NCBI GenBank assembly: GCA_041751955.1
Contig: JBGSIB010000050.1
Location: 102,567-166,566 of the forward strand
Direction of reading: 5' to 3'
Origin: UBA2040 sp041751955
GTDB taxonomy: Bacteria; Bacteroidota; Bacteroidia; Flavobacteriales_D; Crocinitomicaceae
DNA: 64,000 bases
Part shown: one piece after another, positions 1 through 8,823 of the stretch
Layout of the letters: the number at the start of each line of letters is the position of its first letter
Position numbering within the stretch: the first letter of the stretch is position 1
Translations under genes and position numbers: made by a program
Notes under the pieces: generated by a model
What the model saw: the letters and a program-made list of their open reading frames with translations, nothing else
Told to the model about the DNA's origin: nothing
Databases searched by the model: none

Positions 1-230
1 ATGATGTTCTGTTCAACGTGTACCCGAATCCGAACAACGGTTCATTCACCATCCGACATGACTTGATTTTACCAAAAATGTCGGTTATGAGTTTGGAAGG
101 CAAGTTGATTTTCGAAGGAGAATTAACGGAATCCATTGTAAAAATGAACTTGAATTTGGCAGCTGGAACGTATCTCATTCAGCTAGAAGAAAAGGGTAAT
201 CGCAGCGTGAAAAGGATAGTGGCTCGTTAA
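1..230 (+). CDS. T9SS type A sorting-domain protein, C-terminal end only (5' truncated by window edge)
   Basis: The reading frame is open from base 3 and ends at the TAA at 228-230, so only the last ~75 residues are visible. They contain the YPNPNNGSFTI motif followed by short beta-strand segments, a GTYLIQL turn and a basic end (KRIVAR). This is the usual layout of a type A C-terminal sorting domain, which targets a secreted protein to the type IX secretion system and is removed during surface attachment. The functional part of the protein lies outside the window, so its role cannot be stated. The GTG at 18 is not a real start, because the frame continues upstream of it. Confidence 0.85.
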   Translation, partial: DVLFNVYPNPNNGSFTIRHDLILPKMSVMSLEGKLIFEGELTESIVKMNLNLAAGTYLIQLEEKGNRSVKRIVAR

Positions 231-262
231 ATTCAAGTATTGCCTTCCTTGGAAAATTACTG

Positions 263-1933
263 TTAGAAAGGTGCTTTTACCTCAAATTCAATTTCTTCAT
301 TGGTAAGCGGATGTTTGAATTTCAACCATTCGGCATGCAAATACAAACGGTCGGCTGGCGTACCATATAAATCATCGCCAACTATTGCCGTATTCAAACC
401 TCGGAAATGAGAAGCATGCACTCTGAGTTGATGACTTCTTCCCGTGATGGGGTAAAAATGAATGCGGGTTTTTCCCTCTTTTCGAGATACGACTTCAAAT
501 TCGGTTCGTGATTTTTTGCCAAATTCTTCACAGACTACTTGATACGGACGGTTGTCAATATCCAAACGAATGGGCAAATCGACCACTCCTTTATCTTGCT
601 GGAGATTACCATCTAAAATGGCAACATAGCGTTTTTTAATCGATCGTTTGATAAAAAGACTTTGCAACTTTTTATGGACATCTTTTGTTTTGGCGACAAG
701 CAACAATCCTGACGTAGCCATATCCAAGCGATGAACCAAAATTGGTTTTTCAGCATTTGCAAACCTTTTCTCCATGCGTTCTTGGACAGAATCGGTGAAT
801 ATTTTTCCAGGTACAGATAAAAAGTCGTGTGGTTTGTTGACCACCACAATAGCCTCATCTTCATAGACAATTTCCAATTCCTTTTCATAGGATTTGTGAG
901 CCAAAATTGGATTTTCGTCAAGCCGCAAACCATGTAGCATATGTCCTAAAATGGGCTCACACTTACTTCGACAAGCAGGATAGAAATGTTGGTGTTTTCG
1001 AATTTCCGAACTCGGCTCTTTTCCCCACCAAAATTCAGCCATGCAAATGGGTTCCAATTCATTTTCAAACGCATAATGCAAAAGTTTGGGTGCTGCACAT
1101 TCACCTGAACCTGCTGGCGGAAATCCTGGAGCAAGAAACGCGAAAATTTCCATGAGTGATTTGCGTTCGCCCTTTGCATTCAAGAAAGTATAATGGTCGA
1201 ATATCTTTTTTTGCAATTGAGCGGACCTCTTACCACGTCTGTCGCGAATGGAATTCAGTTCGTCTTCCAATTTTTGAAATTCAGACCCTACAAGCGCTAC
1301 TTTTTCTTTCCAATCCCGAATTTTGTCTTTTAGAAAATACTGTTCTGCAATACTTTCTTTACCCAGTTGTTGGAGCAAAAGTTCAAATTCGGTTGCATTC
1401 AATTCACTTTGACCTTTATTTCGTATGGCCTTCCGCGTAATACGATTCTCACGAATTTGAGCCTGGATGTTCTCAATATCAGCTTTTTGTTCGGCTTGAA
1501 TGGCTAACCATTTCTGCTCTGTAGTAATCAAATCGAGATTTTTTTCCGCAAGATCCACCACACGATTCAATTCATTCACCTCTTGTTCCTCAATTTTGTA
1601 AAATCCATCCGTTTTCAAAATATCAAAAACGGGTGGAACGAATTTTGGCCAATGATTGCTTTCGGCTAATTTTCCCGAAAAAGCGGACAAATATCCCAAT
1701 TCACCTTCTCTATTGCGCACCACCAAAACCCCAAACATTTTACCAATGGCTTTTTTAGCATCAGGATTTTCCAATCCGAAATCATGTTGCCAATCTTTTT
1801 GATTTTGAATGTGTTCTTGCAATTCTTCTGCAGCGATGACCGCCAAAGGATGAGGTTCGTAATAGAAGGGGAAGGTGAAACTTTCGGGAATGGCAATGTT
1901 GTACTTTCCTGTATTTGAGAGTGATATGAACAA
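263..1933 (-). CDS. RluA-family RNA pseudouridine synthase, long form
   Basis: A 556-residue protein whose last third is an RluA-type pseudouridine synthase: the catalytic block HRLDMATSG lies near residue 400, with Asp as the expected catalytic residue, followed by the GRSHQLRVH block. It probably isomerises uridine in rRNA or tRNA. The first ~250 residues are a charged, partly coiled-coil extension. Residues ~275-335 hold a Cys-rich segment (GECAAPKLL, AEFWWG, FYPACRSKC) that is found in the long RluA variants of Bacteroidota and some gamma-proteobacteria and may bind metal (inference). No ATG lies near the N-terminus; the frame starts with TTG at 1931-1933, so the start is uncertain. It is convergent with the preceding T9SS gene. 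The exact target base cannot be read from the sequence. Confidence 0.88.
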   Translation of the reverse strand: MFISLSNTGKYNIAIPESFTFPFYYEPHPLAVIAAEELQEHIQNQKDWQHDFGLENPDAKKAIGKMFGVLVVRNREGELGYLSAFSGKLAESNHWPKFVPPVFDILKTDGFYKIEEQEVNELNRVVDLAEKNLDLITTEQKWLAIQAEQKADIENIQAQIRENRITRKAIRNKGQSELNATEFELLLQQLGKESIAEQYFLKDKIRDWKEKVALVGSEFQKLEDELNSIRDRRGKRSAQLQKKIFDHYTFLNAKGERKSLMEIFAFLAPGFPPAGSGECAAPKLLHYAFENELEPICMAEFWWGKEPSSEIRKHQHFYPACRSKCEPILGHMLHGLRLDENPILAHKSYEKELEIVYEDEAIVVVNKPHDFLSVPGKIFTDSVQERMEKRFANAEKPILVHRLDMATSGLLLVAKTKDVHKKLQSLFIKRSIKKRYVAILDGNLQQDKGVVDLPIRLDIDNRPYQVVCEEFGKKSRTEFEVVSRKEGKTRIHFYPITGRSHQLRVHASHFRGLNTAIVGDDLYGTPADRLYLHAEWLKFKHPLTNEEIEFEVKAPF

Positions 1934-1973
1934 TGTTAAAGATTTGAAATGTTGAAAAAACGATCAATTATTT

Positions 1974-2004
1974 TTGTAAGTTAGAAATTAATGTCTTATT
2001 TTCG
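1974..2004 (+). promoter_or_regulatory. Bacteroidota-type promoter for the GH16 gene
   Basis: TTG at 1974-1976, a 20-nt spacer, then TATTTTCG at 1997-2004 (consensus TAnnTTTG), 27 nt upstream of the ATG at 2032. It matches the spacing of the better examples in this window. Confidence 0.55.
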
Positions 2005-2031
2005 TTTAGAAGTATCAAAACTACGTAGCGT

Positions 2032-3090
2032 ATGAAAACAATTCAACAGACTATAAAATTTTTAGTTGCTATATTATTTGCACAAACTGTTACCGCACAG
2101 ACACCCGCCACAGACCCTCATTGGCAGTTAGTATGGGAGGATAATTTTGTTTTTTTTGATGGAAATAAATGGAACAAAGAGCATTTGGTTGGTCCAGCAG
2201 GAACATCATTGGTTTTTATTGACAATAATGTATCCGTTTCAAACGGGAATTTAGAATTAGGCTTAAAGTTGGAAAATTACTCTTGTCCACCATGGGCAAT
2301 CAACGCTAATTATTTCTTTGTAAATCAGTATCTTACAGGTTTGCCTTACACGCATACTGGCGGTGCAGTGAAGGCTACACCGTTATTTAACGTTCAGTAT
2401 GGTTTCATTGAAGCACGAATGAAAATCCCTTATACTTCTGGAATTTTTCCAGCTTTTTGGACTTTTACGGGCGACGGAGTAGTCATTAGTGGAGGAGCTG
2501 AAGAAATTGATATTTTCGAAATTATAGCATCTGATGAAAACGGCAATATAGATGAACCATATATTTTACATACAAATATTCACGATTTTCCATTTCCAAT
2601 TGACTTATCCTCTGACGATTTTTCTGCATTAGCAATTGATCTTTCTCCGAATTTTAATTATTCTGACTGGCATGTATATGCCATTGAATGGAATCCGAAT
2701 AGAATTACTTGGTATGTTGACGGATTAATTACAAGAATCTTATTTAATCATAACGTAGTTGACCCTCAAAAAATAATTATAAATCATGGTTTAGCTTCTC
2801 CCGTGCCATTATCATCAAATCTACCAACAAAAATGTTGGTGGATTATTTGAAAGTATATGAGCCTATTAATGATTGTAATACTTCACTAAATGTTTGCAA
2901 CTATAACTTTTCGAATCATGACAACAGGGTAAAGAAACAAATAATAATTGGAAAATTCCCATTATGTTTCAATACGCTTCAACCAGGCGATAACGTGCAC
3001 TTAAGGGCTACAGATGAGGTTCAGATTAATAGGAATTTTGTTGTGCCTATTGGGGCAGAGTTATTCATTAATGTTGATCCCTGTCATTAA
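2032..3090 (+). CDS. Secreted glycoside hydrolase family 16 protein
   Basis: A 352-residue secreted protein with a signal peptide (cleavage probably after TVTAQ, residue ~23). The GH16 active-site motif is E158-I-D-I-F-E163; in this family the first Glu is the nucleophile and the last the acid/base. The fold signatures WQLVWEDNF (31-39) and GFIEARMKIPY (124-134) agree. The substrate is likely a beta-1,3/1,4-glucan or a marine galactan, but the subfamily cannot be decided. The last ~75 residues (LQPGDNVHLRA...NVDPC) resemble the short C-terminal module common on secreted Bacteroidota proteins; no typical T9SS PNP motif is present. It is followed after 10 nt by a lipoprotein gene, probably the same transcript. 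The coding sequence is clearly AT-richer than the flanking core genes, which fits an acquired gene. Confidence 0.87.
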   Translation: MKTIQQTIKFLVAILFAQTVTAQTPATDPHWQLVWEDNFVFFDGNKWNKEHLVGPAGTSLVFIDNNVSVSNGNLELGLKLENYSCPPWAINANYFFVNQYLTGLPYTHTGGAVKATPLFNVQYGFIEARMKIPYTSGIFPAFWTFTGDGVVISGGAEEIDIFEIIASDENGNIDEPYILHTNIHDFPFPIDLSSDDFSALAIDLSPNFNYSDWHVYAIEWNPNRITWYVDGLITRILFNHNVVDPQKIIINHGLASPVPLSSNLPTKMLVDYLKVYEPINDCNTSLNVCNYNFSNHDNRVKKQIIIGKFPLCFNTLQPGDNVHLRATDEVQINRNFVVPIGAELFINVDPCH

Positions 3091-3100
3091 CTGTTAAATT

Positions 3101-3499
3101 ATGAGGAGGTTTTTTTTATTTTTTATTTTCTGTTTTTGTTTTTCGGTATTTTGGTCATGCCACAAAAGGAAGGCTGGGTTTTACAATCTCAACTTGACAT
3201 ACAATGTAAATGGTGTTATTGAAATAATTCCAATGGAAATAGTTAAAAGTAGTAAAAATTGGATAATCCTCGGTTTATCCACTACAAACAATAACCAATA
3301 CGACACACTGTATAAAGAAAAGAAAAATGTTTCAGGAAAACTGAATGTTTATTCTGGACAAAATTATGTTACGATTGACGGAACTCTCGATAAGGACGGT
3401 ATAAATAATTATCTTATACAAGGAGAATTTATACGGTTTTCTTATTCACAAAGTTCGGGTTGGATACAAATGCAGGGGAAATTTGTTTTATCACGATAG
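3101..3499 (+). CDS. Hypothetical lipoprotein
   Basis: A 132-residue protein. The N-terminus is a strongly hydrophobic, Phe-rich signal peptide ending in a lipobox-like FWSC (Cys20), so it is probably a membrane-anchored lipoprotein. The mature part is rich in beta-prone Tyr/Ile/Asn residues and shows no recognisable family motif. It begins 10 nt after the GH16 stop codon, so co-transcription is likely and a role beside the glycosidase is possible (inference only). Its AT-rich composition matches the GH16 gene. Confidence 0.6.
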   Translation: MRRFFLFFIFCFCFSVFWSCHKRKAGFYNLNLTYNVNGVIEIIPMEIVKSSKNWIILGLSTTNNNQYDTLYKEKKNVSGKLNVYSGQNYVTIDGTLDKDGINNYLIQGEFIRFSYSQSSGWIQMQGKFVLSR

Positions 3500-3626
3500 T
3501 ATTTCTTTTCAAGATTGAGCGAACTACTTCTAATTTAAAGAATTTATGTGTAACAAGATAATTTGAATTTTAATGTGGTTTTAGTTGAATTTCCTTTAAT
3601 ATGATTTTAAATTTAAATTTTAGCTT

Positions 3627-4571
3627 ATGAAAAATACATCATTATTAATTGCCATTCTTATCTTTTCAATGGGCTTCGTAAGTGCTCAATTGAAAGTAGA
3701 TCATAATGGACGCATTGGATTCGGGACAACGACGACCCATCCAGATTTCATCGCTTATTTGAAAGGTAATATGGTTTTAACTAATTATCCGCAATTAGGA
3801 CACAACTCATTTTATTTTAAAGTTGGAAATGGTTGGCCAGGAGCTGAATTAGGAAATACAGGATCAAGTGATGGAGTCGCTTTTTGGACAGGATGGACGG
3901 GTTTCAACATTTTGTATGCAGAAAAATATATTAAAATGTCAGATACTAAATTTAAATTTGACATTGTGAGTATACAGTCCCCGATAGAAAAATTGATGTC
4001 CTTAAAAGCCTATAAATACAACTATAGAAGTGTAGTGTATAATGAATATAATCCAAACGATAGTCTAGTAACTATGGTTCCATAATATGGTTTTCTTTCA
4101 CAAGAAGTAGAAACTACCCTTCCTGATATTAAAATTATTCATGATGCGAAGGGATGCAAATTAATGGATTATGACCAAATTATCCCTTTAATTGTTTCTG
4201 CCGTGCAGGTTCAAAACCTCAGGATTGAGCAGCTACAATCTATGACCGCTCTGATGATGGCAACGAACCCCAATTTTACAACAGTGCCGTTACCAGGACA
4301 ACCCGAAACGAATCGTTTGTTGGACGCATCACCCAATCCATTTACGAGTACCACAAATCTAAGATATAACTTATTACCTGAAGTAAATCAAGCCCAAATT
4401 AAAATATACGATATGCGTGGTGTTTATCAACTGAATTTAGATTTAACCCTTGTTGCTGGAACGGGTCAAGTTTTATTAAGATCAAGTGATTTGGGATTAA
4501 AAGGGCAATATGTTTTTGCCTTATTTATCAACGGCTCTTTATTGGATGCCAAAACAGTTGTATATCAATAA
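3627..4571 (+). pseudogene. S74 (endosialidase-chaperone-like) T9SS protein interrupted by an in-frame TAA
   Basis: One continuous frame of 315 codons is interrupted only by TAA at 4083-4085. Upstream are a signal peptide (cut after GFVSAQ), a tail-fibre-like region and the start of an S74 intramolecular-chaperone domain (SPIEKLMSLKAYKYNY). Immediately after the stop, in the same frame, the domain resumes with YGFLSQEVE and YDQIIPLIVSAVQ. The 3' part ends in a T9SS type A sorting domain (ASPNPFTSTTNLRYNL to the C-terminus). The next in-frame ATG is at 4164, in the middle of the domain, so two independent genes are improbable. It is either a recent nonsense mutation or a base-calling error. 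The intact protein would be a ~314-residue secreted, surface-anchored protein of unknown function. Confidence 0.85.
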
Positions 4572-4596
4572 TCATGCGATTTGATTTTTAAAAGAT

Positions 4597-4628
4597 AAAG
4601 GTGAATTTTATTTAAGTTCACCTTTTTT
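4597..4628 (+). terminator. Rho-independent terminator after the S74/T9SS gene
   Basis: Stem AAAGGTGAA (4597-4605) pairs with TTCACCTTT (4617-4625), followed by a T run to 4628. Confidence 0.8.
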
Positions 4629-4682
4629 AATTTCAATAGTTTTAATTCAGCATATTCCTTAATCTATTCATTCCGAATTGCC

Positions 4683-4690
4683 TATCTTTG
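4683..4690 (+). promoter_or_regulatory. -7 promoter element for era
   Basis: TATCTTTG, an exact TAnnTTTG match, 17 nt upstream of the era ATG at 4708. A -33 TTG at standard spacing is not evident. Confidence 0.5.
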
Positions 4691-4707
4691 CACCCTGAAA
4701 TTAAAAA

Positions 4708-5583
4708 ATGGCACACAAAGCAGGTTTCGTAAATATTGTAGGTAGTCCAAACGTTGGAAAATCAACCTTGATGAATAAACTCATGGGCGAGAAGTTGTCT
4801 ATTGTGACCTCAAAAGCACAAACAACGCGCCACCGTATTTTGGGCATCATGAACGAAGACGATTACCAAATCGTTTTTTCGGATACGCCAGGAGTGGTAA
4901 ATTCTGCCTACAAATTGCACGATCAAATGATGTCTTATGTCAATACTTCTTTGCAAGATGCAGATGTGTTGTTGTTTATCACAGACATTTACGAAGACGA
5001 AATGAACCACAAGGAAACTTTGGAGAAAATCACGAAAATGAAAACTCCTGTTCTTCTTTTGGTCAATAAAATGGACAAAAGCGATCAAGAAAAATTGGGC
5101 GAACGTTTGGCCTATTGGCAAGAAAAAGTGCCCAATGCCGAAGTGATGCCGATATCCGCTTTACATGGTTTCGCTGTGGAAGGAGTCATGGCTAGAATCA
5201 TCGATTTGTTGCCGGAAAGTCCTGCTTATTATGACAAAGACGCTATTTCCGATCGCCCGATGCGCTTTTTCGTTTCAGAAATCATTCGTGAAAAGATTTT
5301 CATTCACACCCGAAAAGAAGTCCCTTATGCTACGCAAGTAGAAATCGAAGAATACATCGAGGAGGAGGACATCACCAAAATTCGCGCTTTGATCATCGTC
5401 GAAAGAGATACCCAAAGGGGAATTATCATCGGAAAAGGTGGCGAAATGTTGAAACGAATTGGCCGCGAAGCCAGATTGGAAATAGAAAAGTTTATTGATC
5501 AAAAAGTGTTCCTCGATACCTACGTCAAAGTGGATAAAGATTGGCGAGCATCAGATCAAAAACTAAAAAAATACGGATATTGA
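4708..5583 (+). CDS. era: GTPase Era
   Basis: Era is an essential GTPase that binds the 3' end of 16S rRNA and helps mature the 30S subunit. The 291-residue protein has the family's usual length. G1 is GSPNVGKS (12-19), G3 is DTPG (59-62) and G4 is NKMD (~119). The C-terminal KH RNA-binding domain carries the IIGKGGEMLKRIG loop. The preceding T of the -7 box and the conserved N-terminus (MAHKAGFVNIVG) fix the start. It is followed by der on the same strand, an arrangement common in Bacteroidota, with a repeat-bearing 159-nt gap between them. Confidence 0.97.
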   Translation: MAHKAGFVNIVGSPNVGKSTLMNKLMGEKLSIVTSKAQTTRHRILGIMNEDDYQIVFSDTPGVVNSAYKLHDQMMSYVNTSLQDADVLLFITDIYEDEMNHKETLEKITKMKTPVLLLVNKMDKSDQEKLGERLAYWQEKVPNAEVMPISALHGFAVEGVMARIIDLLPESPAYYDKDAISDRPMRFFVSEIIREKIFIHTRKEVPYATQVEIEEYIEEEDITKIRALIIVERDTQRGIIIGKGGEMLKRIGREARLEIEKFIDQKVFLDTYVKVDKDWRASDQKLKKYGY

Positions 5584-5600
5584 TTTTACGATACCTGTAG

Positions 5601-5735
5601 AGGATGAAAAACCTTTCTTCCAAAAAAAAAGAACCCGTGAAACGGAAAGGATGAAAAATTTTTCATCCAAACAGCAGAAAAAGTGAAACGAAAGGACAAA
5701 AAAACCTTTCGTCTAAACAGATAAAAAAAGAATAA
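5601..5735 (+). repeat. Three degenerate ~46-nt tandem units between era and der
   Basis: Units begin at 5601, 5648 and 5693 (periods 47 and 45). Each contains a GGATGAAAAA- or GGACAAAAAA-like block followed by a purine-rich tail. The second holds a perfect 20-bp palindrome at 5649-5668. The third holds the inverted pair CGAAAGG (5689-5695) and CCTTTCG (5705-5711). Read in the best frame of each unit they encode MKNLSSKKKE, MKNFSSKQQKK and KNLSSKQIKKE, so many differences fall on third codon positions. No ordinary gene is present. Confidence 0.75.
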
Positions 5736-5742
5736 CAAAAAA

Positions 5743-7053
5743 ATGGGAAATGTAGTAGCCATCGTCGGAAGACCAAATGTTGGAAAATCGACCTTGTTCA
5801 ACCGCCTAACGGAATCCAGAAGAGCCATCGTAAAAGAAATTAGCGGTGTTACCCGTGATCGTTTATACGGTCGTGGAGAATGGAATGGGGTGCAGTTTTC
5901 TGTCATCGATACTGGTGGGTACGTTCGTGGTTCGGAAGATATTTTCGAAGCTGAAATCCGTAAACAAGTAGAAATTGCCATTGACGAAGCAAATGTTATC
6001 ATTTTCGTTGTTGATGTGATGGCAGGTATCATTGATTTGGACGAAGTCGTGGCGCAAATGCTCCGAAAAACGAAGAAAAAAGTTTTCATTGTCGCCAATA
6101 AAGTTGACAGTGCTGATCGTTTTGGATTGTCATCAGAATTCTACCAATTCGGTTTGGGAGAAGTGTATGACATGTCTGCGACCAACGGGAGTGGAACGGG
6201 CGAATTATTGGACGACATGGTCAAAGAATTCGACAAAGAGGACCTCTCTAGCTTGGAAAACGAAGATCTTCCAAAAATTGCAGTGGTTGGAAAACCGAAT
6301 GTTGGAAAATCATCTCTTGTGAACGCTTTGACAGGAAAAGATTCCAATATAGTGACAGAAATTTCGGGAACAACGAGAGATACGGTAAATACCAGATACA
6401 AAGCTTTCGGGTTTGATTTCGTGTTAATTGATACGGCTGGAATTCGCAAGAAAGCCAAAGTTCATGAGGACATTGAGTATTATTCTGTGCTTCGCTCGGT
6501 AAATGCTATTGAAAATTCTGATGTTTGCATTTTCATGATTGATGCCGAAGAAGGTTTGCAAAAACAAGATTTGCAGATTTTTTACATGATTGAAAAAAAC
6601 TCGAAAGGCGTTGTTGTTTTGGTCAATAAATGGGATAAGATTGAGAAAGATCACAAAACCATGTTGGCCTATGAAGAAGAATTGGTAAGAGGCTTGGCAC
6701 CATTCAACGATGTTCCGATTATTTTCACCTCAACAATCACGAAACAACGAATCCACAAGGCCTTAGAAGCGACAATGGAGGTCTACCAAAACCGAATTCA
6801 AAAAATTCCAACTTCGGAATTGAATGATGTGATGTTGGATATTATTGCCGCCAACCCACCGCCAGCTTTGAAAGGCAAATATGTCAAAATTAAGTTTGTG
6901 ACGCAACTTCCTACCCACGCGCCTGCATTTGCTTTTTTCTGTAATCTACCGCAGTATGTTCCAGAAAGTTACAAGCGTTTTTTAGAAAACAGAATGCGTG
7001 AAAAGTTCAATTTCCGAGGTGTTCCAATCAAGATATTCTTCAGAAAGAAGTAA
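5743..7053 (+). CDS. der: Ribosome assembly GTPase Der (EngA)
   Basis: Der has two tandem GTPase domains and a C-terminal KH-like domain, and works in 50S subunit assembly. Here G1 of the first domain is GRPNVGKS (9-16), and that of the second is GKPNVGKS (~183-190). DTGG in domain 1 and DTAG in domain 2 are the G3 motifs; NKVD and NKWD are the G4 motifs. The length of 436 residues is typical. The ATG at 5743 begins MGNVVAIVGRPN, as in homologues. No separate promoter is obvious in the repeat-rich gap, so transcription from the era promoter is possible. Confidence 0.97.
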   Translation: MGNVVAIVGRPNVGKSTLFNRLTESRRAIVKEISGVTRDRLYGRGEWNGVQFSVIDTGGYVRGSEDIFEAEIRKQVEIAIDEANVIIFVVDVMAGIIDLDEVVAQMLRKTKKKVFIVANKVDSADRFGLSSEFYQFGLGEVYDMSATNGSGTGELLDDMVKEFDKEDLSSLENEDLPKIAVVGKPNVGKSSLVNALTGKDSNIVTEISGTTRDTVNTRYKAFGFDFVLIDTAGIRKKAKVHEDIEYYSVLRSVNAIENSDVCIFMIDAEEGLQKQDLQIFYMIEKNSKGVVVLVNKWDKIEKDHKTMLAYEEELVRGLAPFNDVPIIFTSTITKQRIHKALEATMEVYQNRIQKIPTSELNDVMLDIIAANPPPALKGKYVKIKFVTQLPTHAPAFAFFCNLPQYVPESYKRFLENRMREKFNFRGVPIKIFFRKK

Positions 7054-7101
7054 TTGCTTCTCGCATAATTTGTAATTTTAACACATGAAAAACCAAGGGA
7101 A

Positions 7102-7989
7102 GTGAGATACGGAGCCATTGATATCGGAACCAACGCTGCACGACTTTTGGTCGGAGAGGTGACCCAAGAAGAAGGACATTCTTTTATCAAAAAAGTTTCC
7201 TATACCCGTATTCCCTTGCGTCTCGGAGAAGAAGTGTTTGGCACAGGTGAAATTTCTGAAAAAAAGAAAATTGAATTTGTTAAAACTGTTCATGCTTTTC
7301 GATTGATTTCAGAAATTTTTGAAGTACAAGAACTAAGAGCCTGCGCCACTTCTGCCATGCGCGAAGCAGTGAATGGTGACGAGGTACGCAAACTAATCAA
7401 AAAGGAAACAGGCGTTCGCATTGAAACCATTTCTGGTGACGAAGAAGCCGAACTGATTTTGGGCACATTTAGTCTCTTTGATTTAGATATTGAAGTGCCT
7501 TTTGTTGTAGTCGACGTGGGTGGTGGAAGCACGGAAATTAGTGTTTTTGAAAACGGCACAAGAATAGCTTCAAAATCTTTCGCTATCGGTACCTTGCGAA
7601 TTTTGAAAGAAAAAGTAGACGAATCGTCTTGGAAAGAAATGCTGTATTGGCTAGGGGAAAATGTTGAGTTGAACAAAAAGCATGTTGTTTATGGGACCGG
7701 TGGAAACATCAACAAAGCTCAAAAACTGGTTGGAGCCATGCAAGATGATCCCATTTCTTTGAAAAAAATTGAAGATTTGAGAGATGCCTTGTTGCCACTG
7801 ACCTTGGCGCAACGTGTGGATCGTTATCAACTTAAACCGGATAGGGCTGACGTTTTAGTTCCAGCGATGGATATTTTTTCTTTCGTTATGCGTGCCTTGA
7901 AATGTCGTCAAATATTGGTTCCGAAGATTGGACTTTCCGATGGAATCATTTACCAATTGGACAAAAAGAATAAAAACAAAAAAAAATAG
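7102..7989 (+). CDS. ppx: Ppx/GppA-family phosphatase (exopolyphosphatase-like)
   Basis: A 295-residue member of the ASKHA-fold Ppx/GppA family, which removes terminal phosphate from polyphosphate or pppGpp. Phosphate-binding motifs are AIDIGTNAARL (5-15), SGDEEAEL (111-118) and DVGGGSTE (138-145). It has only the two N-terminal domains, as in short Ppx proteins; Ppx and GppA activity cannot be separated by sequence alone. The start is a GTG at 7102: the nearby ATG at 7085 runs into a stop after six codons, and the GTG is preceded by a purine-rich CCAAGGGAA. pyrF begins 3 nt after its stop codon, so the two genes form an operon. Confidence 0.88.
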   Translation: MRYGAIDIGTNAARLLVGEVTQEEGHSFIKKVSYTRIPLRLGEEVFGTGEISEKKKIEFVKTVHAFRLISEIFEVQELRACATSAMREAVNGDEVRKLIKKETGVRIETISGDEEAELILGTFSLFDLDIEVPFVVVDVGGGSTEISVFENGTRIASKSFAIGTLRILKEKVDESSWKEMLYWLGENVELNKKHVVYGTGGNINKAQKLVGAMQDDPISLKKIEDLRDALLPLTLAQRVDRYQLKPDRADVLVPAMDIFSFVMRALKCRQILVPKIGLSDGIIYQLDKKNKNKKK

Positions 7990-7992
7990 CGC

Positions 7993-8823
7993 ATGACTAG
8001 GGCGGAACTCGTTGAACAAATCAAAATCAAGAAATCTTTTTTATGTATAGGTTTGGATACGGATTTGGATAAAATCCCTGCTCACTTTTTGGATTTGGAA
8101 GATCCGATTTTTGAGTTCAACAAAGCCATTATTGATGCCACGAAAGATTATTGTGTTGCCTATAAACCCAATATCGCTTTTTACGAATGTTACGGTCCAA
8201 AAGGCTGGGAATCGCTGCAAAAGACATTAGACTATATTCCCAAAAATATATTTACCATTGCCGATGCCAAGCGCGGAGATATTGGTAACACATCGCTTTA
8301 TTACGCTAAAACTTTCTTTGATTATTTGAGTTGTGATTCGGTTACTGTAGCACCGTACATGGGCGAAGATAGCGTTTCACCTTTTTTGACGTATGAAAAT
8401 AAATGGGTCATACTTCTGGCCTTAACCTCCAACAAAGGTGCTTTTGATTTTCAAATGACCGAAGATCAAGATGGCGAAAAGCTCTTTGAAAAAGTATTGA
8501 AAAAATCAGCCACCTGGGGAACTCCCGAAAATTTGATGTATGTCGTTGGAGCAACAAGAGCTGAAGGCATTGGCGAAGTCCGAAAATTAGTTCCCGATCA
8601 TTTCTTTTTAGTTCCTGGCGTTGGCGCACAAGGCGGTTCTTTGGAAGATGTTGTGAAATACGGTTGGAATAAGGATTGCGGTTTATTGGTCAATTCTTCA
8701 CGAGGAATACTTTATGCTTCCACAGGAGATGATTTTGCTAAAAGAGCACGAGAAGAAGCGATGAAGTTGCAGGCAGAAATGGAAAATTTACTTCTCTCAA
8801 AGGCTTTTTTAAAACTACTATGA
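7993..8823 (+). CDS. pyrF: Orotidine 5'-phosphate decarboxylase, type 2
   Basis: Catalyses the last step of UMP synthesis, OMP to UMP plus CO2, in the cytosol. The 276-residue length and the catalytic block DAKRGD (91-96), with its Asp-Lys-Asp charge network, identify the long type 2 subfamily. LCIGLDTD (17-24), TVAPYMG and VPGVGAQGG (the phosphate-binding loop) are also conserved. The gene lies 3 nt downstream of ppx and probably shares its transcript. Confidence 0.95.
   Translation: MTRAELVEQIKIKKSFLCIGLDTDLDKIPAHFLDLEDPIFEFNKAIIDATKDYCVAYKPNIAFYECYGPKGWESLQKTLDYIPKNIFTIADAKRGDIGNTSLYYAKTFFDYLSCDSVTVAPYMGEDSVSPFLTYENKWVILLALTSNKGAFDFQMTEDQDGEKLFEKVLKKSATWGTPENLMYVVGATRAEGIGEVRKLVPDHFFLVPGVGAQGGSLEDVVKYGWNKDCGLLVNSSRGILYASTGDDFAKRAREEAMKLQAEMENLLLSKAFLKLL

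Noticed and set aside
263..1933. Fusion of a separate domain to RluA
   Set aside because: The long N-terminal region with the GECAAPKLL segment is the normal long form of this family.
5586..6098. Minus-strand ORF over der and the repeat region
   Set aside because: It lies opposite der and has a Phe/Ser-rich low-complexity sequence expected of antisense frames.
7290..7676. Minus-strand ORF of 128 residues opposite ppx
   Set aside because: Antisense shadow of ppx with no domain or start signals.
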